Shown here: positions 1 to 6,242 of the stretch, one piece after another
Numbering within the stretch: the stretch's first letter is position 1
How the letters are laid out: each line of letters starts with the position of its first letter
Assembly: GCA_946059285.1 (NCBI GenBank)
Contig: CAMGMW010000074.1
Span: 1 to 6,325 of the forward strand
Source: an uncultured Clostridia bacterium
Lineage (GTDB): Bacteria; Bacillota_A; Clostridia; Oscillospirales; Oscillospiraceae
Length of the DNA: 6,325 nt
Reading direction: 5' to 3'
Position numbers and translations under genes: made by a program
Notes under the pieces: model-generated
Told to the model about the DNA's origin: nothing
Database searches by the model: none
What the model saw: the letters and a program-made list of their open reading frames with translations, nothing else

Positions 1-2230
1 GGCTGGTCTGCTTCATGATATGGGCAAATATACCGGCGATTTTCAGCAATACCTTGCCGCCGGTGGCGGTAAGCGAGGCAGTGTAATCCACACCTTCCAG
101 GGATGCCGTTATATGATGGAGAAGTACCATCGAAATGATGACGAGCTGCCGTCAATCATTGCGTCTGAACTGATCGCCTTTGCAATCGGTGCGCACCACG
201 GCTTATTTGATTGTGTCGATTCGGCGCAGCGTCTCGGAATGCAGTATCGATCTCAGAAACAAGATATGTCATACGAAGAGGCTGTTGCAGGCTTTTTCAA
301 TGAAATACCGGTCGAAGAGATGGAACAATACTTCTCAGAAGCATCCAAGGAGATCAACCGGATCGTCAAACGATTGGATGATACCTATGCGCATGACCAA
401 GACTACGCATTTGAAGTAGGCCTTCTGGCGCGATTGGTCCTGTCTTCTGTGATTGAAGGAGATCGCCGTGACACCGCTACTTTTATGAATGGCACGAGCC
501 CGCACATTTGGCCGGAGGATATGGTTCCCGTATGGAAGGAACGACTGGCCTTTATGAAGGAGAAATTGGCGCAAATCCCTTGCGATACGCCGGTTGCAGA
601 TGCGCGGCATACAATTTCTGAGATCTGTTGCGCATTCGCGGCACATGAACCGGGGATTTATCGGCTCAATGTGCCTACGGGCGGCGGAAAAACGCTCAGC
701 TCACTGCGGTATGCGCTTGCACACGCAAAACAATTCAACAAGCGGCGGATCATCTTTACATCACCGCTGCTTTCCATTCTGGAGCAGAATGCAGGCGTTA
801 TCCACGAGTTTGTTGGCGATGACAGGTTGATTTTGGAACACCATTCCAATGTCGTGCAGGCGAAACCGGAACAGGGAGAACTGGACGAACGTGAACTTCT
901 TGTGCAAAGCTGGGACGCGCCGATTATCATCACGACGTTGGTGCAGCTTTTAAATACCTTGTTTGATGGAAAAACGACTGCCATCCGGCGCTTTCAGGCG
1001 CTCTGTGACAGCATAATAATCATTGATGAGGTTCAAACCGTGCCAGCCAAACTGCTGACGCTTTTTAATCTTACGATTCAGTTTTTAAGTGAACAGTGCC
1101 GCGCGACGGTGGTGCTGTGTTCGGCAACGCAGCCGAGTCTTGATCAAGCTGCGCACCCGATTCGATGCACACCTCCGGAGATGGTGCCGTATAACAAGAA
1201 GCTCTGGGATGTCTTTCACAGAACGGAACTCCGGCAAATTGAATCCCACCGTCTGGACGAGCTTCCGGCGCTGATCCGCGCACAAATGGAGTCTATCGAC
1301 AGCCTGCTGGTCGTGTGCAATCAGAAGAAGGAAGCGGCACATCTGCTGCAAGAAACGCAATCATCAGCGTATCGGAGCTTCCATCTGTCTGCGGCGATGT
1401 GTATGCAGCATCGGCGCGATACGCTTGCGGCATTGCAGGAGGCTCTTTCACGGCATGAAAAGGTGCTTTGCGTTGCAACACAGGTGATTGAGGCGGGCGT
1501 GGATATCTCATTTGATTCTGTTCTTCGCCTGATGGCCGGAATGGACAGCATTGTACAGGCCGCCGGACGATGCAACCGCAACGGCGAGTCAGAAATGCCT
1601 CGCCCTGTGTATATTGTGAACTGTTCGGATGAAAAGCTTGGCATGCTGCGGGACATCCAGCGCGGCAAGGACGCAAGCATTGCGCTGATGAACGCTTTTC
1701 AAAGCGCGCCGGAGCGGTTTGACGGAGATCTATCTTCTGATGCATCGATTCAGTATTACTATCAAGCGCTGTATCGGGATATGGAGGACGAAGAGCAAGA
1801 TTGCTACATCTGCGAGCAAAGGACCACATTGTTTGATTTGATGGCAGCCAACGAAAAATATGCAAACGAGGGATGCGAAAATATAGACTCCTTCTTCCTG
1901 CGGCAGGCATTCAAGATGGCGGGGGAGTATTTCTCCGTATTTGACGAGAATACCACCGATGTTTTGCTTCCGTATGGCAAGGGCAAGCAGCTTGTCGAAG
2001 AACTATGCACGGAACGATGTCGGTTTGATTTGAGCCATCGTGCATCTGTGCTGAAAGAAATGAGCAACTATACCGTCAGTGTATACCAATATCAAAAGAA
2101 GCAATTGGAGAAGAATCATGCGCTGATCTCTGTCTGCGACGACTGCGTGCTGGTTCTGGCGGATGGCTTCTACGATGATGAGGTCGGGCTGACGATGTCA
2201 TCAGATTCGCAAATGTTTTGGGAGGTGTAA
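1..2230 (+). CDS. cas3: Cas3 nuclease-helicase of type I-C CRISPR, 5' truncated
   Basis: Cas3 is the effector of type I interference: Cascade recruits it to the R-loop, where the HD domain nicks the displaced strand and the SF2 helicase reels and degrades DNA in the 3'-to-5' direction. The first whole codon is at base 2 and the gene enters from outside; an ATG at 20 lies after the catalytic His-Asp (14-19, in LLHDMGK) and is not the real start. Roughly 40-60 N-terminal residues should be missing. HD-domain signs: His at 89-91 (VIHTFQG), His-His at 194-199, Asp at 461-463 (EGDRRDT). Helicase motifs: Walker A PTGGGKT 674-694, motif Ia TSPLLSILEQNA, DEVQ box 1025-1036, SAT 1121-1129, motif V around ATQVIEAGVDIS, motif VI QAAGRCNR 1556-1579. 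The last ~200 residues form the less conserved C-terminal part. About 742 residues are present, near full family length. All visible catalytic motifs are intact. It ends one base before cas5c. Confidence 0.97.
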   Translation, partial: AGLLHDMGKYTGDFQQYLAAGGGKRGSVIHTFQGCRYMMEKYHRNDDELPSIIASELIAFAIGAHHGLFDCVDSAQRLGMQYRSQKQDMSYEEAVAGFFNEIPVEEMEQYFSEASKEINRIVKRLDDTYAHDQDYAFEVGLLARLVLSSVIEGDRRDTATFMNGTSPHIWPEDMVPVWKERLAFMKEKLAQIPCDTPVADARHTISEICCAFAAHEPGIYRLNVPTGGGKTLSSLRYALAHAKQFNKRRIIFTSPLLSILEQNAGVIHEFVGDDRLILEHHSNVVQAKPEQGELDERELLVQSWDAPIIITTLVQLLNTLFDGKTTAIRRFQALCDSIIIIDEVQTVPAKLLTLFNLTIQFLSEQCRATVVLCSATQPSLDQAAHPIRCTPPEMVPYNKKLWDVFHRTELRQIESHRLDELPALIRAQMESIDSLLVVCNQKKEAAHLLQETQSSAYRSFHLSAAMCMQHRRDTLAALQEALSRHEKVLCVATQVIEAGVDISFDSVLRLMAGMDSIVQAAGRCNRNGESEMPRPVYIVNCSDEKLGMLRDIQRGKDASIALMNAFQSAPERFDGDLSSDASIQYYYQALYRDMEDEEQDCYICEQRTTLFDLMAANEKYANEGCENIDSFFLRQAFKMAGEYFSVFDENTTDVLLPYGKGKQLVEELCTERCRFDLSHRASVLKEMSNYTVSVYQYQKKQLEKNHALISVCDDCVLVLADGFYDDEVGLTMSSDSQMFWEV
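2221..2227 (+). promoter_or_regulatory. Ribosome binding site of cas5c inside the cas3 end
   Basis: GGAGGTG lies in the last codons of cas3, with six bases between GGAGG and the ATG at 2232. It is a strong Shine-Dalgarno match and supports this start. Its location inside cas3 suggests the two genes are translated in close succession. Confidence 0.8.
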
Positions 2231-2231
2231 A

Positions 2232-2966
2232 ATGAAAAACACAAAATACGACAATATTGTAGAGTTTCAGGTGACGGGAGACTACGCCCTGTTTTCAGAC
2301 CCAATCATGCGTGTTGGAGGCGAAAAATGCACCTATCAGGTACCGACCTACGAGGCGCTCAAGGGGATTCTCCATTCTGTCTACTGGAAGCCGACCTTCA
2401 TTTGGGTCATTGACGCGGTCAGAGTGATGAATCCCATTCAGATGGAGACAAAGGGAATCCGTCCTGTCAAATACTACGGCGGCAATGATCTAAGCTATTA
2501 CACCTACCTAAAAGACTGCCGCTATCAGGTTCGCGCACATTTTGAATGGAATGAGAACCGTCCGGAGCTGGCCGCAGATCGCATCGAAAACAAGCATCAT
2601 GAGATTGCAAAAAAGATGATCCGCAAAGGAGGTCGCCGCGATATTTATTTAGGCACCAGAGAATGCCAGGGATATGTGGAGCCCTGCGTATTCGGAGAAG
2701 AGAAAGGCGCCTACGACGATACGCCGGAACTGACCTTCGGCCCGATGTATCACGGCATCACCTATGCAGACGAAGCATATTCAGAAGATACAAAAGACAA
2801 AATGACGGTTCGATTCTGGAGCCCGGTGATGAAAAATGGCGTAATCTCTTTTATACCGCCGGAACAGTGTCCGCAGCACAAGACGATCCGCAACATGGAA
2901 ATGAAACCCTTTGGCGAGTGCCTGGACAATTTTTCCGGACTGCGAGAATTCAGCGAGGTGAGATGA
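2232..2966 (+). CDS. cas5c: Cas5c (Cas5d/Csd5) pre-crRNA processing endoribonuclease and Cascade subunit
   Basis: In type I-C there is no Cas6; this Cas5 variant cuts the repeat in the pre-crRNA and stays on the 5' handle of the mature crRNA in Cascade. The 244-residue protein matches the Bacillus halodurans Cas5d sequence as I recall it across most of its length: GDYALFSDP near 16-24, VPTYEALKG near 38-45, YWKPT at 51-55, NPIQMETKGIRP near 67-78, YTYLKD near 90-95, GGRRDIYLGTRECQGYVEPC near 133-152. The catalytic triad reported for B. halodurans (Tyr46, Lys116, His117) aligns with Tyr51, Lys121 and His122 here, a constant offset of five, so the enzyme should be active. Start supported by GGAGGTG six bases upstream. 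The stop TGA (2964-2966) overlaps the cas8c start region (ATGATG), indicating translational coupling. The divergent C-terminal tail (last ~40 residues) is typical of the family. Confidence 0.97.
   Translation: MKNTKYDNIVEFQVTGDYALFSDPIMRVGGEKCTYQVPTYEALKGILHSVYWKPTFIWVIDAVRVMNPIQMETKGIRPVKYYGGNDLSYYTYLKDCRYQVRAHFEWNENRPELAADRIENKHHEIAKKMIRKGGRRDIYLGTRECQGYVEPCVFGEEKGAYDDTPELTFGPMYHGITYADEAYSEDTKDKMTVRFWSPVMKNGVISFIPPEQCPQHKTIRNMEMKPFGECLDNFSGLREFSEVR
2955..2961 (+). promoter_or_regulatory. Ribosome binding site of cas8c
   Basis: GAGGTGA lies in the end of cas5c. From the end of GAGG it is 4 bases to an ATG at 2963 and 7 bases to a second ATG at 2966. The spacing favours the second, though both are in frame and differ by one Met. 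Confidence 0.65.
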
Positions 2967-4744
2967 TGGGACTTTTACAAAGAGCGGTGGAAACGTATGA
3001 TGCAAATTTCGGTTTGATCGGTGTATATCGGACGGGACGGGATCCGCTCGCGCCGATCGGGCATGTTCTGACAAACGCAAATATTGAAATCACATTGAAT
3101 GCAGAGGGGCAGTTCATAGCTGCACGAAAAGTTGAAAAAAACGAACCGAAAATTCTGATTCCGGTTACGGAGGAATCCGGTGGCCGCACCAGCGGACATG
3201 CGGCACATCCGCTTTGTGAACAGTTAAAATATGTTGCCTGTACGAACAAAGAAGCACACGAATGTTTTCTTGCAGCACTCAAAAAGTGGAATGAGTCTGC
3301 ACATACGCATCCCTTCCTGCCTGTAATTATTACCTATGTGGAAGGCGGTACAATTCTTGATGAACTCATAGACGGGGGCATCCTTAAACCGGATAAGAAA
3401 GAAAATGAAAAGCAGCTTGTTTGCTGGCGTGTGCTTGGGATCGACGGCGAGGAGCCTTGCTGTTGGAAGAACCGAAATTTGTTTGAAGCCTTCATTGCGT
3501 ATTATCGCGAGAGCCGAACACAGAAAACCGCCCTGTGCATGATGAACGGACAATGGGAGCCAACGGCTTCACAGCACCCCAAGGGCATTATTCCCGTGAA
3601 TGGAAACGCAAAACTGATTTCAGCCAATGATAAGAGTGGATTTACCTACCGCGGGCGTTTTTCGGAAGAATGGCAGGCAGCCACGGTGAGCTACGAGGCT
3701 TCGCAGAAGGCGCACAACGCCATACGCTGGCTGGCTTCCGAACAGGGAGTGCGGGAATTTGCGGGAAATCGCATTTTTCTATGCTGGAATCCGGAAGGCA
3801 AAACCACCCCGAGGCCTATGCGCGCAATGCGAAGCAAGGAGGATGAAGCGGCGCGCAAGCCGAGCGATTATCGGAACAAGCTGCAAAGTACGCTGCTGAG
3901 CTTTCGGAGCGATCATCAGCTGAAAGATACGGATCCGGTGATTCTGGCGAGTTTCGATGCCGCAACGACCGGCCGCCTCGCGGTTACCTATTACAACGAG
4001 ATCTCGCTCAAAATTTTCTTGGAGCGTATGCACGATTGGGATGCACATTGCTGCTGGTATGCAGGAAAATACGGAATTCAGGCTCCGACTTTGCTTCAGA
4101 TTGTGGACTGCGCGTTTGGGACGCTGCGTGGAAACTTCTTGGAAACGGATGACCGAATCCAACGCCAGCATTTACAGCGGCTGTTGGATTGTAAGATAAG
4201 CGGCGGCGTATTCCCTGCGGATATCGTAAAGGCGCTGACACGGCGAGCGTCCGCACCGCAGGCGTATGAAGAACCGGTTTGGAGAAGAATGATGCAGACT
4301 GCTTGTTCTGCAATCCAGAAATATCGATATGACACAAAACAAGGAGGTAATGAAATGGCGTGGGAACTGAACACAAAGGATCGCAGTTTTCAATACGGCA
4401 GGCTTTTGGCCACGATGGAGCGTGCAGAAGCGGATTACTATTACAAAACCCAGGAGCAGAGACAAACGAGTGCCGTCAAATTTATGTCGGAGTTCCGACA
4501 GCGGCCGTTTTTCGTGTTTGAACGGATCAACCGGCACTTGCATCAGGCCTATCTCAACCGCGTGGAAGCGTGGCAGGCAAATCGCTATGAACGTCTGGTT
4601 GGAGAAATCTTCGGGATTCTGCGCGAATTTCCGGAGAATGAACTGAACAGACCGTTGTCTGATTTGTACTTAATGGGGTATGAACTTCAGAGAAATGCAT
4701 TTTTTGCAAAAAATGAAACCAAAGAATACAATGAGGAGGCATAA
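2966..4744 (+). CDS. cas8c: Cas8c (Csd1) large subunit of type I-C Cascade
   Basis: Cas8c recognises the PAM, helps open the target duplex and recruits Cas3. The protein has 592 residues (593 from the ATG at 2963), normal for Csd1. Family signatures I recognise: RDPLAPIGH near residues 25-33, the stretch IPVTEESGGRTSGHAAHPLC near 65-84, HPKGIIPVNGNAKLISANDK near 204-223 followed by SGFTYRGRF, then VSYEASQKAHNAIRWL near 241-256, and further on SFDAATTGRLAVTYYNE. The open frame runs upstream into cas5c to 2663, but that part overlaps conserved Cas5c sequence in another frame and is not used; the start at 2966 fits GAGGTGA at 2955-2961 and the usual short N-terminus (MGLLQRAVETYD). It shares one base with the cas5c stop (TGATG). 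Residues from Met464 on double as the separately made Cas11c. The two Cys-Cys-Trp spots (near 165-167 and mid-protein) carry no zinc-finger spacing that I can see. Confidence 0.96.
   Translation: MGLLQRAVETYDANFGLIGVYRTGRDPLAPIGHVLTNANIEITLNAEGQFIAARKVEKNEPKILIPVTEESGGRTSGHAAHPLCEQLKYVACTNKEAHECFLAALKKWNESAHTHPFLPVIITYVEGGTILDELIDGGILKPDKKENEKQLVCWRVLGIDGEEPCCWKNRNLFEAFIAYYRESRTQKTALCMMNGQWEPTASQHPKGIIPVNGNAKLISANDKSGFTYRGRFSEEWQAATVSYEASQKAHNAIRWLASEQGVREFAGNRIFLCWNPEGKTTPRPMRAMRSKEDEAARKPSDYRNKLQSTLLSFRSDHQLKDTDPVILASFDAATTGRLAVTYYNEISLKIFLERMHDWDAHCCWYAGKYGIQAPTLLQIVDCAFGTLRGNFLETDDRIQRQHLQRLLDCKISGGVFPADIVKALTRRASAPQAYEEPVWRRMMQTACSAIQKYRYDTKQGGNEMAWELNTKDRSFQYGRLLATMERAEADYYYKTQEQRQTSAVKFMSEFRQRPFFVFERINRHLHQAYLNRVEAWQANRYERLVGEIFGILREFPENELNRPLSDLYLMGYELQRNAFFAKNETKEYNEEA
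4341..4348 (+). promoter_or_regulatory. Internal ribosome binding site within cas8c, for cas11c
   Basis: AAGGAGGT is a near-perfect Shine-Dalgarno sequence in the cas8c reading frame, coding for part of Lys-Gln-Gly-Gly. Seven bases separate GGAGG from the in-frame ATG at 4355. It is at least as strong as the sites in front of the separate cas genes, which is hard to explain unless it is used. Confidence 0.85.
4355..4744 (+). CDS. cas11c: Cas11c small subunit, internal in-frame translation product of cas8c
   Basis: In type I-C systems the small subunit is known to be made by separate translation from a start inside cas8c; two copies line the Cascade belly and hold the non-target and target strands. 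Here the ATG at 4355 (Met464 of Cas8c) is in frame with cas8c, preceded by AAGGAGGT at the ideal seven-base distance, and gives a 129-residue protein, close to the ~120-130 residues of known Cas11c. It begins MAWELNTKDRSFQYGRLLA and looks mostly helical and basic-rich, with few prolines, as expected for a Cas11 helical bundle; the stretch from TMERAEADYYYK through FERINRHLHQAYLNRVEAW has amphipathic character. The stop is shared with cas8c, three bases before the cas7c ATG. The same residues also serve as the Cas8c C-terminal domain. The product is inferred; the start signal is seen directly. Confidence 0.85.
   Translation: MAWELNTKDRSFQYGRLLATMERAEADYYYKTQEQRQTSAVKFMSEFRQRPFFVFERINRHLHQAYLNRVEAWQANRYERLVGEIFGILREFPENELNRPLSDLYLMGYELQRNAFFAKNETKEYNEEA
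4698..4715 (+). repeat. Perfect 18-base palindrome near the end of cas8c/cas11c
   Basis: CATTTTTTGCAAAAAATG is a perfect inverted repeat with no spacer, inside codons for Ala-Phe-Phe-Ala-Lys-Asn, 33 bases before the cas7c ATG. As RNA it could form only a weak A-U stem with a four-base loop. It may simply reflect Phe and Lys codons; no function is assigned. Confidence 0.5.
4733..4739 (+). promoter_or_regulatory. Ribosome binding site of cas7c
   Basis: GAGGAGG in the last codons of cas8c/cas11c, eight bases before the ATG at 4748. A strong site, fitting a subunit needed in several copies. Confidence 0.8.
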
Positions 4745-4747
4745 ACA

Positions 4748-5593
4748 ATGGCAGTACTGAATCACAAAATCGACTTTTTGGCATTAGTATCCGTGACAAA
4801 GGCAAACAGCAATGGCGATCCGTTGAACGGCAACCGTCCCAGAACGGACTATAACGGCATTGGCGAGATCTCGGATGTCTGCATCAAGCGGAAGATCCGC
4901 AACCGCATGCAGGATCTGGGCAATGCGATCTTTGTGCAGTCCGATGATCGCTGTGACGACGGCTTCAAGAGCTTGAGTGAACGCGCATCGACGTCAACCG
5001 CGGGCATCAAGGACAAGGATGTCTATGCGCAGACTGCCTGCGAAAAATGGATGGATGTGCGCAGCTTTGGACAGGTGTTTGCGTTTAAGAGCAACGACAA
5101 GAGCGGTGTCTCCGTCGGTGTACGTGGGCCTGTTTCCGTCCATCAGGCGGTCAGTGTCTCACCGGTCGAAGTAGAGTCCATTCAAATCACCAAGAGTGTC
5201 AACGGCGAACCGGGCGAAAAGCGGGCATCGGATACGATGGGCATGAAACATTTCGTGCGGTTCGGACTGTATAAAATCAAGGGCTCCGTCAATGTGCAGC
5301 TGGCAGAAAAAACGGGTTATTCACAGGAGGATGCGGAAACATTGAAAGAATGCCTTCGGACGCTCTTTGTAAATGACGCTTCCTCAGCACGGCCGGAAGG
5401 CTCCATGGAAGTTGTAAAGCTCTATTGGTGGGAGCATAATTGCAAGGATGGCCAGTATTCGTCGGCCAAGGTGCATCGCAGCGTGCATGTTGCCGCAAAG
5501 GATACGGCGGCTCTTCCGGAAAGCGTGGACGATTATGTGATCACGGTTGACGAACTGCCGGGTCTGACGCCTGAGATTATCAATGGAGTATAA
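4748..5593 (+). CDS. cas7c: Cas7c (Csd2) crRNA-binding backbone of type I-C Cascade
   Basis: Cas7c polymerises along the crRNA spacer (seven copies in the studied Desulfovibrio complex) and forms the Cascade backbone that pairs crRNA with target DNA. The 281-residue length is normal for Csd2. Near the N-terminus is the family signature NSNGDPLNGNRPRTD (about residues 18-32), where many members read NPNGDP; then the GEISDVCIKRKIRNR stretch (about 37-51), which belongs to the RRM-type core. Further conserved segments are FGQVFAFKSND, GVRGPVSVHQAVSVSPVEV and SDTMGMKHFVRFGLY, matching the Csd2 pattern of a Thr/Met-Gly thumb segment followed by the glycine-rich fold core. The start is fixed by GAGGAGG and by the family N-terminus. 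It lies three bases after cas8c and overlaps cas4 by 11 bases. No truncation or odd insertion is visible. Confidence 0.96.
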   Translation: MAVLNHKIDFLALVSVTKANSNGDPLNGNRPRTDYNGIGEISDVCIKRKIRNRMQDLGNAIFVQSDDRCDDGFKSLSERASTSTAGIKDKDVYAQTACEKWMDVRSFGQVFAFKSNDKSGVSVGVRGPVSVHQAVSVSPVEVESIQITKSVNGEPGEKRASDTMGMKHFVRFGLYKIKGSVNVQLAEKTGYSQEDAETLKECLRTLFVNDASSARPEGSMEVVKLYWWEHNCKDGQYSSAKVHRSVHVAAKDTAALPESVDDYVITVDELPGLTPEIINGV

Positions 5594-6242
5594 CGAGGAT
5601 GAGTATCTGCTTCTCTCCGGGCTTCAAAACTTCAGGTTCTGCCGTCGGCAGTGGGCACTGATTCACGTCGGAAACCAATGGGCAGAAAAAGGGAGGACCG
5701 CCGACGGGGCGATTATGCATCAAAAAGCCCATGACGCGGGCTCGAAAGAGCGGCGTGGCGATCTGCTGATCACCCGGGATATGCACGTCTTTTCTCCCAT
5801 GCTGAGCATTTCCGGCGCCTGTGATGTGGTGAAATTCCGCAGGTCAGATGCCGGCGTGCCCCTTCATGGGCAGGTGGGTTTGTATCAGCCCTTCCCCGTG
5901 GAGTACAAGAGCGGTTCGCCCCGCGGCGATACCGTCAACGCTTTGCAGCTCTGCGCCCAGGCCATTTTCATGGAGGAAATGTTGTGCTGCGACATCCCGG
6001 AGGGCGCTCTGTATTACGGTGAGATTCGCCGCCGGGAGACGGTCGAACTGACGCGGGAACTCCGGCGGGAGGTCCGGGACTGCCTTGCGGAAATGCACGT
6101 GCTCTACGAGCGGAGCCATACGCCCAGAGTCAAACCCACGAAAGCCTGCAACGCCTGTTCGCTGAAAGAACTTTGCCTGTCCAAGCTTCTGCGCGGCGGT
6201 TCTGCCAGCGGATATGTGAAGGCGAGATTGGAGGAGCTATGA
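5583..6242 (+). CDS. cas4: Cas4 iron-sulfur RecB-like nuclease for prespacer processing
   Basis: In type I-C, Cas4 binds Cas1 and trims prespacers next to a PAM, so that new spacers are functional and correctly oriented. The 219-residue protein starts in the classical way (DEYLLLSGLQNFRFCRRQWA). Four cysteines suited to a 4Fe-4S cluster are present: Cys20, then Cys189, Cys192 and Cys198 in CNACSLKELC. RecB-family nuclease residues: His46 (GAIMHQKAHD), Asp81 (SGACDVV), Glu107 and Lys109 (VEYKSG) and Gln122 in the QLCAQA helix. All are intact, so an active enzyme is expected. The ATG at 5583 lies inside the cas7c end (11-base overlap) and has no clear Shine-Dalgarno sequence, only GAG at 5573-5575, so translation probably depends on coupling to cas7c. 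The next in-frame starts would remove conserved sequence. It is not fused to Cas1. GC is higher than in the upstream genes. The stop overlaps the cas1 start by four bases. Confidence 0.96.
   Translation: MEYNEDEYLLLSGLQNFRFCRRQWALIHVGNQWAEKGRTADGAIMHQKAHDAGSKERRGDLLITRDMHVFSPMLSISGACDVVKFRRSDAGVPLHGQVGLYQPFPVEYKSGSPRGDTVNALQLCAQAIFMEEMLCCDIPEGALYYGEIRRRETVELTRELRREVRDCLAEMHVLYERSHTPRVKPTKACNACSLKELCLSKLLRGGSASGYVKARLEEL
6229..6236 (+). promoter_or_regulatory. Ribosome binding site of cas1
   Basis: TGGAGGAG in the last codons of cas4; GGAGG ends four bases before the ATG at 6239. The spacing is a little short but, together with the ATGA overlap, supports this start. Confidence 0.7.

Noticed and set aside
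2625..2633. Strong AAAGGAGGT inside cas5c as a second internal translation start
   Set aside because: No ATG, GTG or TTG follows at a workable distance in any frame, and the bases encode the conserved Lys-Gly-Gly-Arg-Arg segment of Cas5c.
2663..2962. Upstream extension of the cas8c reading frame to an ATG at 2663
   Set aside because: It overlaps conserved Cas5c sequence in another frame, gives an Arg-rich peptide with no family resemblance, and has no well-spaced ribosome site.
3836..3845. AAGGAGGATG inside cas8c as another internal gene start
   Set aside because: The ATG directly abuts GGAGG, so spacing is zero, and the frame is short and unlike any known protein. AGGAGGATG at about 5325-5333 in cas7c fails for the same reason.
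4350..4370. Out-of-frame ATG just after the internal AAGGAGGT site
   Set aside because: It is only two bases from GGAGG, too close for initiation, and the frame stops after six codons; the in-frame ATG at 4355 has the correct spacing.
4704..4732. Promoter-like pair TTGCAA (4704-4709) and TACAAT (4727-4732) with 17-base spacing ahead of cas7c
   Set aside because: The -35 matches only 4 of 6 bases, and a transcript would start at about 4738-4740, cutting off the cas7c ribosome binding site at 4733-4739. Such matches are common in AT-rich patches.
2221..4750. Ribosome-site strength graded by Cascade subunit copy number
   Set aside because: Single-copy Cas5c and Cas8c also have good sites (GGAGGTG, GAGGTGA), so no clear gradient is visible; only cas4 stands out as weak.
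335..6119. Long open frames on the minus strand and in other + frames across the operon
   Set aside because: They overlap genes with clear family motifs, lack ribosome sites and have low-complexity Arg/Ser/Cys-rich content typical of shadow frames.
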